From NCBI RefSeq assembly GCF_007570865.1, contig NZ_VLPS01000004.1, positions 1 through 64,000 on the forward strand: 64,000 bases of DNA. The letters are read 5' to 3'. The translations under genes and the position numbers were made by a program. Origin of the DNA: Atlantibacter subterraneus (GTDB taxonomy: Bacteria; Pseudomonadota; Gammaproteobacteria; Enterobacterales; Enterobacteriaceae). Positions 40,901-47,345 of the stretch are shown one piece after another. Numbering within the stretch: position 1 is the stretch's first letter; each line of letters starts with the position of its first letter. The notes beneath the pieces are model-generated. The model ran no database searches. It saw nothing but the letters and a program-made list of their open reading frames with translations, and was not told where the DNA came from.

Positions 40901-43900
40901 ACCCGCCGCATCGGTGACGGTGACCACCAGTGCGACCGGAGAAGCCGCGTCGGTCAGACCGGTCAACGCACCCGCAGGCAGGCTCACGCTCCAGGTTCCG
41001 TCGGCTGCCACCTGGCCGCGATAGGTATTGCCATTCAGGGTGATTTCCACCTGCTGCCCGCCGCCGGTAATACCGGTGCTACCGGTGATCTCATGGGACT
41101 GGCCGCGCTCGGCCAGATTGAGGATCCCATCACCAAACGGCGCGTCCAGGGTTGGAAGCGGTAAGTTTTCGACCAGCACATTGAGCTGGTGAGTATCACT
41201 CACCGGGATGTTGTCCGGAGAGGTCGCCGTCGCGGTAATGGTCAGTTCGCCATCCGACAGATCGGCTAACACCTCAGCGCCGACGGTAATACTCCAGCTG
41301 CCATCCGGTGCGATTGTGGTATTAAACAACGTACCGCCGAAACTCACCTCTATCGGAGTGCCTGCCGGCAGCCCGGCGCTGGTGCCGCGCACCACCAGAT
41401 CTTCGGTGCTTTCCGCCTGATTGAGATAATCGTCATCGGCAATAATGCTGATCGCCACCGCGCTCAGGCTCTTATCCACCACGAAGCTGTGCTGCTGGCT
41501 GGCTGACTGACCAAAAGCGTCGGTTACCGAGACCTGAAGCGTATTGGTTCCATCAGCCAGTTTTTGCAGATCGGCGGCGGTCATCTGGATACGCCAGTTG
41601 CCATCCGCATCGACCTGAGTCGTGAATTCCTGATTGCCCAGCACCACCACGATTTTGCTGCCCGCCTCAACGTTATCCGTCGAGCCGGTTAGCCACTGAT
41701 CGGTTTTCACTTCAGCGGCGCTCAGGGCGTTATTGGCGGTGAAAGGATCGACGCTGAGCAGCGGTTGTGCGGTTTTTACCGCCACTGTACCAATAGCCTG
41801 TTGGCTGTTGCCTGCGCTGTCGGTGAGCGTCACGGTGTAATTGGTATTCCCTGCGATCAGCGAGCTCAGGCTACCGGCAGGCAGCGCAACGCTCCATGTA
41901 CCGTCGCTGTTGACTGTCGTGGTGAAGCGCTGGTTATTGATGTCTACCACCACTTCGCGGCCATTTTGCTCCGGCGTGGTAATACCTGACAGCGTTTGCG
42001 CCGCGCTAAGTTCGGCGGCGCTCAGTTTGCCGTCGCCAGAGAACGGCAACAGGCTGAGAATAGGTGGCGTCACATCGACAATGGCGTTACTTGCCAGCGT
42101 AGCGCTATTCCCTGCGGCATCAATGGCGTTGACGTTCAGCGACACGGTGCCTTCGCGCAGGCTCTGGAGATCTGCGGCCGGGACCTCGAGCGACCAGCGC
42201 CCGTCCACGTCGACAATCGCGATATAGCTCTTATCGCCAAGCTGGACCGTAACCTGTTGCCCCGTACCGGTGATACCGGTACTGCCGCTGAGGGTTTGGT
42301 TAGTGGTAATTTCCTGCGCGTTGAGAAAGCCGTCGCCAAACGGCGTTTCGAGCGTGGGTTTCGGTAAATAATTCACCGCCACATTCAGATCGCGGGCATC
42401 GCTGGCGCTTTCAATACCGTAGGTTACCGTGGCAGTAACCGGCGTCACGCCATCCGGTAGCAAAGCCAGATCTTCTGGCGGGATGACGGCGCTCCAGTTG
42501 CCTGCGCCGTCCACCAGCGCAGCATAATCTTTACCGTTGAAATTCACCGTCACCGCCACACCCGGCCCGGTCACGGTCGTCACGCCTCGCACTTCCAGCG
42601 GCTGAGTCGATTCTGCCGCGTTCAGATAATCATCGGTGGAAAGAATGGCTATGGCGATGGCATCCTGAGAAAGGTCAATCACCAATGTTTCAGTAGTTTG
42701 TGCCAGCAGCGTACCGTCATTGTTCTGGCACTGCACAATAATGGTTTCTACAGGCGGTGCCAGCGCCTGTAGATCGCCCGCAGGCACCGTAACCTGGAAA
42801 CTGCCGTCACCGGCGACGCGAGTGAAATAGGCGTGCGCGCCCAGAGTCACCGCCACAAGCTGGCCGGGCTCGATATTTGCCGTCCAGCCGGTCAGTATCT
42901 GATTAAGCGCGATTTCAGCCCCGTTAATCTGGTTGTCGCCCGTAAAGGGATCCAGTTGAATAATCGGATCGGTGGTATTCACGATAAAGCTTTGCTCGGC
43001 CGTAGCAGTATTGCCCGCCAGATCCGTGACGCTAATTTCCAGGGTATAAACCTGTTCTTCCTGTAGCGTTTGTAGGATCTCTGAGGGGATTAACGCACTC
43101 CAGCTACCGTCTTCAGCAATAATCGCCTGAAACTGATTGTTGCCAAGCATGATAGTAACGGTTTGCCCGGCGTCTTCCGGCGAGCTAAACCCGGAGATAA
43201 GTTTTCCACTGTCGATTTGCGCCTGGTCGAGCACATTGCCGGGAGAGAATTCCGCTAATTCCAGCTCTGGCGGGATAGTGTCGACTGTCAGGGCGATATC
43301 TTCGGCGACGGTATTACCATTGCTGTCGACGAAGGAGACGTTCAGGTTAATCTCGCCCTGAGGCAGGGCCTGCAATACTCCACCAGGAATGATTACCGTC
43401 CAGCTTCCGTCTGCTGCGATAACGGCGTTCCAGCTGTTAATGCCCAGGGTAACAGTAATGGTGCGCCCTGCATTGCTGGCATCGGTGCTGCCACTAAGTA
43501 TCTGATCGGTAGTGCTTTCGATGAGATTAATGACGTTGTCTTCAGCAAGAGGCGCAACAATCAGCGTGGATGGCGCGGGCGTTTCACCGCCAGGGTTAGT
43601 GCCATCATCACCACCGCCAGGGTTAGTGCCATCATCACCACTGCCAGGATTGGTGCCATCATCACCACCGCCGGGATTGGTGCCATCATCATCGCCGCCA
43701 GGATTGGTGCCATCATCACCGCCGCCAGGATTAGTGCCATCACCGCCGCCGGTTCCACCGTCTTCACCGCCGCCGCTTCCACCGTCTCCATCACCGTTGC
43801 CGTTACCGCCGCCGTTTCCGTTATCGTTATCACTGCCGCCACCACCACCGCCACCACCGCCGCTTGCAGCAATGGCCACGCCAGCGATACCGGCTACTGC

Positions 43901-44326
43901 AGCCAAACCCCCCAGGATTGCAGCTGTTGAAAGGCCTTCACCGCCAATCAGCGTGCCCAAAGACGTATCTGCCATTACCGGAACAACGGCTTCTGCCGCT
44001 GCAGGGCCAGCTTCGGTTGCAAAGGGAAAAACCGCATGGTGGGTGCCGTACTGATCTTCAAAAATCAGTTCGCTGTGCAACCCCTCGGCATCCAAATGGA
44101 AAAAGTTTTGATAGCGAACCGTTGAACCGTCGCGCATATGGACGATCAGGTCATCACCCTGACGCTGATAATAATTTACGGATTCTGGTGAGGCGTTAAT
44201 TCTTACCACGCTTGACTGGGTAATATTAACCACACGATCGCCGGGTCCGGAATATTGCGTAACAAGATCGCCAGTTTTGCGATTAAGAATATCAACGGAT
44301 TCTGAACGGTTATTTTCTAAAGCCAT
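31988..44326 (-). CDS. bapA: Giant BapA-like type I-secreted biofilm adhesin
   Basis: At 4112 residues this is the largest gene here. The ATG at 44326 (GGAGA site) was preferred over one 33 bp upstream. The N-terminus is a BapA-type prefix domain (about 1-130: VVNITQSSVVRINASPESVN), then a short hydrophobic AAILGGLAAVAGIAGVAIAA segment and a Gly/Asp linker with six GDDGTNPGG-type units. Next come 36 tandem Ig-like domains of about 100 residues, most with a D-G-x-L-N-x-x-E start and a TDAAGN-like end. The C-terminus has one RTX-like GSEGNDTIHLSTLGFTSIDA turn and ends as type I signals do. I see only one cysteine (repeat 3). No N-terminal signal peptide is present, as expected. The location between smpB and ssrA and the following exporter match the bap locus of Salmonella. 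Confidence 0.92.
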   Translation of the reverse strand: MALENNRSESVDILNRKTGDLVTQYSGPGDRVVNITQSSVVRINASPESVNYYQRQGDDLIVHMRDGSTVRYQNFFHLDAEGLHSELIFEDQYGTHHAVFPFATEAGPAAAEAVVPVMADTSLGTLIGGEGLSTAAILGGLAAVAGIAGVAIAASGGGGGGGGGSDNDNGNGGGNGNGDGDGGSGGGEDGGTGGGDGTNPGGGDDGTNPGGDDDGTNPGGGDDGTNPGSGDDGTNPGGGDDGTNPGGETPAPSTLIVAPLAEDNVINLIESTTDQILSGSTDASNAGRTITVTLGINSWNAVIAADGSWTVIIPGGVLQALPQGEINLNVSFVDSNGNTVAEDIALTVDTIPPELELAEFSPGNVLDQAQIDSGKLISGFSSPEDAGQTVTIMLGNNQFQAIIAEDGSWSALIPSEILQTLQEEQVYTLEISVTDLAGNTATAEQSFIVNTTDPIIQLDPFTGDNQINGAEIALNQILTGWTANIEPGQLVAVTLGAHAYFTRVAGDGSFQVTVPAGDLQALAPPVETIIVQCQNNDGTLLAQTTETLVIDLSQDAIAIAILSTDDYLNAAESTQPLEVRGVTTVTGPGVAVTVNFNGKDYAALVDGAGNWSAVIPPEDLALLPDGVTPVTATVTYGIESASDARDLNVAVNYLPKPTLETPFGDGFLNAQEITTNQTLSGSTGITGTGQQVTVQLGDKSYIAIVDVDGRWSLEVPAADLQSLREGTVSLNVNAIDAAGNSATLASNAIVDVTPPILSLLPFSGDGKLSAAELSAAQTLSGITTPEQNGREVVVDINNQRFTTTVNSDGTWSVALPAGSLSSLIAGNTNYTVTLTDSAGNSQQAIGTVAVKTAQPLLSVDPFTANNALSAAEVKTDQWLTGSTDNVEAGSKIVVVLGNQEFTTQVDADGNWRIQMTAADLQKLADGTNTLQVSVTDAFGQSASQQHSFVVDKSLSAVAISIIADDDYLNQAESTEDLVVRGTSAGLPAGTPIEVSFGGTLFNTTIAPDGSWSITVGAEVLADLSDGELTITATATSPDNIPVSDTHQLNVLVENLPLPTLDAPFGDGILNLAERGQSHEITGSTGITGGGQQVEITLNGNTYRGQVAADGTWSVSLPAGALTGLTDAASPVALVVTVTDAAGNVVPINESFTVDVTPPTVTVLPFTGDDILNVAEAGVQQTLSGFAPGAEGGQPVTIVINGVTYQTITGSLGGWELPIPAQDLQALPSGPIAVTVTATDGAGNATTITHLITVDTDPQQQPRVVIDPVTTNNILDAGEVLADVTITGYTLNVEAGREVTVTINGESWTGFVDAAGRWSVAVPQAAIGALADGEQTLTVTVTDAAGNAASADRTFTVNLDTSSLTLDPITGDNILGVADLADGFTITGNSVNLTEGTVLTVTLNGKQYPATVTAGGTWSALVPQADAAALADGTATLTVSGIDADGNPISTAHSFNVLTHQTPEPTLNTPFTDGIVSGSELSGGALSGTTGVNGAGQTVTVTLGTATLTATVDANGNWSVAVPGTALADLAEGPNALVVTATDAAGNSNTLESSLQVDTTPPTLTIAPIAGDNIVNIAEAKQEIVISGTAGPFDPERAQYVIVDLNGQKYSALIQEGNIWSATIPANALSNLPDGPVTVTVTASDAVGNSTTETATLTLNTDPLSAPTLTLDPVSGDDYINATEAQDLVTLSGTTTFVETGREVVLTLNGVEYRAPVLADGSWTVDVLATDLALVADGPQVITATVTDTAGNPASTTRTVNFIASPDNQPSLTVDVVAGDDVINAQEQDLPLIVTGGSRNLPQGTLVNITLGDGNYTATIGPDGKWQATIQPADLQALADQGYNLVVTALDPALNEATISYPITVDTSGPDVIINETGFYLDGRLNLAEAGADQLLTGTTAAGSTVSLTLNGNTITTQAGIDGSWQLTLPSQDLKALDQGPNALEVVVTDPQGNETREPLPLDVGTVLPTLTLNAVFDDNLVNIDEADAGGEITGTATGLADGTEVAIYLGETQLGTGIVTGGVWSVTIDTGEFNNFASGQYVLTAEAVDAYGNPASTSANIELLLTELQATLPDELFTDGYLNQAEASVGQTLTGTTGISGSGQSVVVNIEGLAPIAGTVDDQGNWTVQLPADLLQNLVDGAYDVTVTVTDKAGNTNTSPVETFEVRTDALPVPTLTPPFTDGTLNSDEADAGGALGGTTGLAAEDIAQVTVSINNGPAQIATVNPDGSWTLPLTPEQLNALPDGTLPVTVVVTDVAGNTSPGNSSFGVVINTVPVATFMTPFGDGVLNYAETQTPQVIRGSTGVTGAGQTVTLTFNGEDYLGTVNERGEWSVTLPTTAFAGLATGTTPTMTVEVTDAALNSDTADLTYQVQTALPTPAITSLFGDDDFLNIAEAAGPLTLTGTTGVTGPNQYVTVTIDVDGARYVATVTPEGTWSVPLPAGALQSLENGPHSITVIAQDQYGNQTPLDVPFTAALTPPTVTINTPIFTDGYVNVAESDGTTQLSGALTTGVPEDTTVIVTIGGVPFTADVSGNSWTLNLGPNSLDGVPNGPQSVVVTITDGADNTGSTTVPVNIAIVPPTITVALPFEDGALSFAESQQIQTISGTTTNVEAGQTVTVTLGNQQYTTTVQPGGGWSLQLTPQQMALLTQGDTTITAAVSDRAQNPATSEPIDVAINTQPPEYSVTINPPGTDGYLNASELSGETVAISGRTTGFAAGQEVTITVNGVEVGNAVIDANGDWTLDVPSAVFAAQTDYTVIGTTVAEPVTTGNTSVIVDTTPPTITINAISGDDVISASESNQPLIITGTAVGEQGRTVTVTLNGQTLYSTVDSAGNWSVTLTPAQVAALPNGTLDVTASMTDVAGNPDSEVRPITVDKDAPLLVVDTLGVPALLTTATAIPGVLLGGQGDPGETVTVRVGPLIAEALVGPDGRWTINSTDLDLTTLFDGAQVISITSTDAAGNTSTNNVALNVALNRGLGVLVEDLIGGDGILNVAESLLTQTLTGTITGDYRGATVEATLIGTDITLPVVAVGPDGRFAIDFPPELWSQILTDTVSLQLNVTDANGNTTNEIIDVRLALSDLPVIGDVIAAGDNIINVLDSTTDQLVTGTLSTVENVAGVAVTLAGNTYQAVLNGTQWAVTLPQAVLAALPDGTAALQVAVSDTFGNVVSDTISLTVALRNLPTLALDPLFGDGTLSIPDLLSGLVSGTATGLAGQTLNISIGNAPLLTTTVGADGRWSVALTPEVRDILQTVGSGTVPVSITATDQNGNVADVENTLRLDLLQPVLNTLTTFGDGLLNAVDALATQTITGVVGNAPAGSSVSVDIGGRTFAGVVASNGAFTINVGPAQLALLSDGVFTPTVTITTPNGNTSQVPGTSPITIGLTNLPTVVVDTVFGDGLLNALETGVAQTISGTVGNLASGTVLVRIGNAAPLEATINNGVWSVQVQPDVLRLLPDGALNVTATVQDAAGNVATGNKVLNSIINAVPTLTVNTPFGDGNLSLTDLLTNQILSGSSTNLAAGTQVTVNVGPLALSTTIAADGSWQLSLPGTVLQGLQDGSQLISVTAQDAVGNLAQGTQNLLVSIAALPSIILDPLFGDGGLNATDILSAKVITGSSSNAIGAQVNLTLGSKTYQTTVGADGRWSIPVSQTDLGQLLDGTLTVNASLTNAAGNSANTSGLLNVVTSLLPTISLTSLFGNDNYLNVSEASSGQILSGRITGSGSGASVVVTLGNTPYNATVNPDGTWSLALSSNVLSGLANGALKVGVAVTDSVGNVNRTSTDVTVKLTTPELTFNALQSLNLLTLLSKGLTLNGGSRNLGPGAVVHLSLLNNTVTTTAITDANGNWSANLGLGLNILQLLSLSSVLTIYSTDVAGNTGYLNVGLGGNIISTEPPAGFTVTQADAETFSLLAATAEVQQEPAETQEQQTATSMQDDAARFAEPQTTTDSELSSFTIGGVSIDLADGTYQSGETLQGSEGNDTIHLSTLGFTSIDAGAGTDTLMLDGINMTLDLTALTGKLHNIEIFDLGQSGTNAITLDLNEALTITDKPEDDLLIKGSNGDQVNLVKGQGDIWQVSGQREVDGVQFDVYHNSSQTNTLGDVLVQHGLHVNVV
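43591..43749 (-). repeat. 27-bp tandem repeat within the adhesin linker
   Basis: Five complete 27-bp units with the core GCCATCATCACCACCGC (43591-43725) are followed by a sixth, shortened unit. On the coding strand they encode DDGTNPGG-type peptides. The few differences between units suggest recent copying. Confidence 0.9.
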
Positions 44327-44902
44327 GGCGGCTATCTCCCGAATAAAGACAACAGTCAACCCGGCGGAGTGAATGCATCACACCCGCTAAAGATTGATAC
44401 TGCTTCATTTAAAGCAGCATCAAAGATTTGCCTGGTATAAGTTTTTAAATGAAAGATAACTTAATGATTTTTGATGATTTATTATTAATTGTGGCGTTTG
44501 CCGTCACCCAGCAGCCGCAATTAAACATATAAACAACCTTTCTGAATAAGGCAAAAAAAAATGCAACAATTGTTGAGTGGCAAAAATATTAGCTTGTGCT
44601 AGCAAACATTAAGTGATTGTTATGAAAGATAGAGAACGGTAATCACATAAAAGGCCATCCACCTAATATCATTTCGAGATGTAATTATTTAAAAATAGAG
44701 GCATAAAAAATATATCATGCATAATAGATAATAAGAACAATCCTGCACATTAATACACACTATTTATTGCCAATTATTTCAAATATAGTCTAGCAATTAA
44801 CATTTTAGATTATCTGTATGATTAATAATCTAAAAGCCTCTGATGTTAGTAACGTATGTCGCTATGCCACAGAACCCATACGAAAGTCGTAGCGATATGG
44901 AC
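44327..44902. other. A/T-rich region upstream of the adhesin gene
   Basis: About 575 bp without a convincing gene, clearly richer in A/T than the flanks. Two inverted repeats stand out. CTGCTT-N6-AAGCAG at 44400-44417 lies 74 bp from the adhesin start, and the 12-bp palindrome CAACAATTGTTG is at 44564-44575. It probably holds the adhesin promoter and binding sites for silencers or biofilm regulators; I cannot pick the promoter. Confidence 0.5.
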
Positions 44903-44932
44903 TGGCATGGCAAAGCCAAAATCTGTTATACT
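44903..44932 (+). promoter_or_regulatory. ssrA promoter
   Basis: TATACT (44927-44932) lies 15 bp before the mature tmRNA 5' end, and TGGCAT (44903-44908) is 18 bp further upstream. The -35 match is modest, but the -10 and position fit. Confidence 0.6.
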
Positions 44933-44947
44933 TGCTTCAACACTTTT

Positions 44948-45311
44948 GGGGCTGATTCTGGATTCGACGGGATTCGCGAAACCCAAGGTGCATGCCGAGG
45001 GGCGGTTGGCCTCGTAAAAAGCCGCAAAAAAATAGTCGCAAACGACGAAAACTACGCTTTAGCAGCTTAATAACCTGCTCTGAGCCCTCTCTCCCTAGCT
45101 TCCGCTCTTAAGACGGGGATCAAAGAGAGGTCAAACCCAAAAGAGATCGCGTGGATGCCCTGCCTGGGGTTGAAGCGTTAAAACTAATCAGGCTAGTCTG
45201 GTAGTGGCGTGTCGGTCCGCAGGTGCCAGGCGAATGTAAAGACTGACTAAGCATGTAGTACCGAGGATGTAGGAATTTCGGACGCGGGTTCAACTCCCGC
45301 CAGCTCCACCA
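44948..45311 (+). ncRNA. ssrA: tmRNA (SsrA)
   Basis: tmRNA rescues stalled ribosomes with SmpB: it acts as a tRNA-Ala, then as an mRNA that adds a degradation tag. The 364-base sequence starts GGGGCTGATTCTGGATTCGA and ends GGTTCAACTCCCGCCAGCTC plus CCACCA, as in E. coli (363 bases). The tag reading frame runs from GCA at 45038 to two TAA codons (45068-45073) and encodes ANDENYALAA, the standard enterobacterial tag. Acceptor pairing of GGGGCTG with CAGCTCC is visible. The 3' end is a favoured integration site for genomic islands; no integrase gene is seen next to it. Confidence 0.98.
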
Positions 45312-45357
45312 AAATTCTCCATCGGTGATTACCAGAGTCATCCGATGAAGTCCTGAG

Positions 45358-45390
45358 AGCCCGCACGGCGTAAGCCCTGCGGGCTTTTTT
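45358..45390 (+). terminator. ssrA terminator
   Basis: AGCCCGC pairs with GCGGGCT, with a smaller inner stem, followed by six T, 46 bp past the tmRNA 3' end. Confidence 0.85.
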
Positions 45391-45411
45391 GTGCCTGTAA
45401 GCACACCCGTT

Positions 45412-45486
45412 TTAGTACCACGCACTTTTTGAGATTTCCGGGGTTTCAGCCATCAGCCGGTACTCTTCCGGCGTCAGGTTATTAGG
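45412..45486 (-). mobile_element. IS3-family transposase C-terminal remnant
   Basis: Read on the minus strand, 24 codons give PNNLTPEEYRLMAETPEISK and SAWY before a TAA at 45414-45412. The NLTPEEY ending is typical of the last residues of IS3-family OrfB transposases (DDE integrase type). Nothing else of the element remains on the left side of this gene end except about 20 bp before the ssrA terminator. It directly abuts a truncated gene at 45490. Confidence 0.75.
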
Positions 45487-45489
45487 GGA

Positions 45490-45558
45490 TTAATGTTGTC
45501 GCAAGCGCTCAATCAACGGCGTGGGTAACGGAGAACCTAATAAAATACGATCAGCCAT
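45490..45558 (-). pseudogene. Truncated gene start, possibly a hydroxyacid dehydrogenase
   Basis: An ATG at 45558, overlapping the end of the MFS gene by 8 bp, opens a frame of only 22 codons, MADRILLGSPLPTPLIERLR then QH, before a stop at the border with the IS3 remnant. The peptide looks like the first strand and helix of a D-2-hydroxyacid dehydrogenase, but this is a guess from very few residues. Overlap with the transporter gene suggests that the two were once coupled in one operon and that an insertion removed the rest. Confidence 0.55.
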
Positions 45559-46876
45559 TGTGATGCTCCTGTTGCCCTGACGATACGGGAGCTTGTGTTA
45601 ACGAGGGCTGTGGCCGCCCTAATCGTAAGCCGATAATTCCGCCAATCACAAGCGCCGCGGCAATCGCCATCAGTGCAATGTCATAGCTCCCGGTGACATC
45701 TTTAATTCGTCCCATAATGGGAGGGAACGCCAGACCCGCAATATTGGCAACTGCGTTAATCAGGGCGATCGAGGCCGCCCCCGCCACGCCGATCAACGAC
45801 TCCGTCGTGACAGCCCAGAAAATCGGTGTGATCGACCAGTTTAGCGCGACGGTTAGCACCAGCATGGCATAGGCCAGCGTCAGGTTCTGACAATAGATGG
45901 CGGCAAACAGCAGTAAGCCAGCGATAATGAGCGGTATACCTAAATGCAGTGCGCGTTCACGGGTCAGATCGGAATGCCGCCCATTGGCATACATGAAAAT
46001 ACACGCGAATAAAAACGGCACAGCAGAGAGTATGCTAACAATCAGGTTACTTTTTTCCGCCACGACGCCCTTAACGATTAACGGCAAAAACAATGTGATG
46101 CCTATCGTGCCAAACGCCTGAAGCAACCACATAAAGCTCAACGCCCAGACGCGCTTATTCGTCAACGCCTGACTCCAGCCTTGATGCTGCCCGCCAGAGA
46201 TATCCGCGCGCTCCTCTGACATTTTATTGACTAACCATTGCCGCTGCTGAGGTTCCAGCCATTTGGCCTGTTGAGGGGCGTCATCCAGATAAAAATAGGT
46301 TACCACGCCCAATAATACCGCCGGGATCCCTTCCAACAGAAACAGCCAGCGCCAGCCTTCAATGCCGAAGAAACCATGCATATTCAGGATACTGCCGGAT
46401 AGCGGTAAGCCAATGACCGACGCCAGCGCCGCACCGATATAAAACATCGACATCGCACGAGCACGATCGCTGCGCGGATACCAACAGGAGAGGTAATAGA
46501 TGATCCCGGGAGTGAACCCGGCTTCTGCCACCCCGAGCAGGAAGCGCATAACATACAGTTGCATCGGCGTCTGGACCAGGCTCATACCTGCCGCAATCAC
46601 GCCCCAGGTCACCATAATACGCGCAATCCATATTTTCGCGCCGATCCGGCTTAGCAGAATGTTGCTCGGAATTTCAAAAATAATATACGAAATATAAAAA
46701 ATACCCGCAGCAATGCCGTACATCTCGGCAGTTAAGGCCAAATCGGCATTCATCTGCAATGCGGCGACGGAAATATTAGATCGATCAATATAGGCAATCA
46801 GGTATAGCAACATGATGAACGGGATAATGCGTCGGTTCATTCTCTTTAATGTTGACGAATATGCGTTCAAATCCAT
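45551..46876 (-). CDS. MFS transporter, anion:cation symporter family
   Basis: This 441-residue inner membrane protein has twelve predicted helices and the features of the MFS ACS group, which imports organic anions such as sugar acids, phthalate or tartrate. The start MNRRIIPFIMLLYLIAYIDR is typical (about 13-32), and helix 4 has the RFLLGVAEAGFTPGIIYYLS segment. The substrate is not predictable. An AGGA ribosome site precedes the ATG. The truncated gene overlapping its 3' end was probably the catabolic enzyme for the same substrate. A 15-bp palindrome lies 55 bp upstream. Confidence 0.85.
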   Translation of the reverse strand: MDLNAYSSTLKRMNRRIIPFIMLLYLIAYIDRSNISVAALQMNADLALTAEMYGIAAGIFYISYIIFEIPSNILLSRIGAKIWIARIMVTWGVIAAGMSLVQTPMQLYVMRFLLGVAEAGFTPGIIYYLSCWYPRSDRARAMSMFYIGAALASVIGLPLSGSILNMHGFFGIEGWRWLFLLEGIPAVLLGVVTYFYLDDAPQQAKWLEPQQRQWLVNKMSEERADISGGQHQGWSQALTNKRVWALSFMWLLQAFGTIGITLFLPLIVKGVVAEKSNLIVSILSAVPFLFACIFMYANGRHSDLTRERALHLGIPLIIAGLLLFAAIYCQNLTLAYAMLVLTVALNWSITPIFWAVTTESLIGVAGAASIALINAVANIAGLAFPPIMGRIKDVTGSYDIALMAIAAALVIGGIIGLRLGRPQPSLTQAPVSSGQQEHHNG

Positions 46877-47345
46877 GATTAATCCTCAGAGCAACGATGG
46901 TATTTAACAATATGTAACCATGAAAACCCATCTTGTGATACAAGATTGATCACATAAACATACAACCATGGTGAAAATAGCACCGCCGCATCAGCGAAAA
47001 TCGCTAAGCGAATTATCACGGATAATCCAGTCACTTCCGGACCGTTGATAATATTGTCGTTGCGTTATTCCTCCTGACATAAAGCATCGAATGGTCTGTT
47101 AACCTTTCGATAAATGAATCCCCTGCACTTTAAAAGGGCATTGGCGCGCACCATCATAAGGCGCCCTGCACCGCTATAGCGCTTCATTCCCGGTATCCCC
47201 GCAGTTTTTTCCTTAGTTCTGCTCATGTCCCTTGCGATGATGCGGTTTTTTTTATGGCATACCGATTGCTTATAGCTTCGCGGCAAGGAAGAAAATGCTT
47301 TTCGCAAATTTATGATTACCGTAGACAACGCAACAGAGAAAACAG
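46877..47345. other. Divergent intergenic region between MFS and formamidase genes
   Basis: These 469 bp hold no gene I can support. An 87-codon minus frame (47065-47328) has no recognisable features. Two inverted repeats are present, TCTTGT-GAT-ACAAGA at 46931-46945 and AGCGA-AAA-TCGCT at 46993-47005. The region should contain the promoters of both flanking genes. Confidence 0.5.
46931..46945. promoter_or_regulatory. 15-bp palindromic operator candidate
   Basis: TCTTGT and ACAAGA are perfect inverted arms around GAT. The TTGT-N3-ACAA core is like operators of GntR-family (FadR-type) regulators, which often control sugar-acid transporters. It lies 55 bp upstream of the MFS start. No regulator gene is adjacent. 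Confidence 0.45.

Noticed and set aside
35855-41164. Long plus-strand frames (457 and 500 codons) opposite the adhesin
   Set aside because: They mirror the repeated adhesin domains and have His/Arg-rich, low-quality sequences typical of antisense shadows.
43591-43749. CRISPR-like regular repeat
   Set aside because: Units are directly adjacent without spacers and keep the reading frame of the adhesin, so it is a coding minisatellite.
44843-45070. 75-codon plus frame ending in the ssrA tag
   Set aside because: It only reads through the tmRNA promoter and 5' part into the true tag frame; the region is an RNA gene.
45312-45411. Complete genomic island with integrase at ssrA
   Set aside because: No integrase gene and no copy of the ssrA 3' end is found elsewhere in the window; only an IS3-type remnant is present.
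47065-47328. 87-codon minus frame in the divergent region before the formamidase gene
   Set aside because: No family resemblance, no membrane or signal features and no clear ribosome site; it overlaps the probable promoter region.
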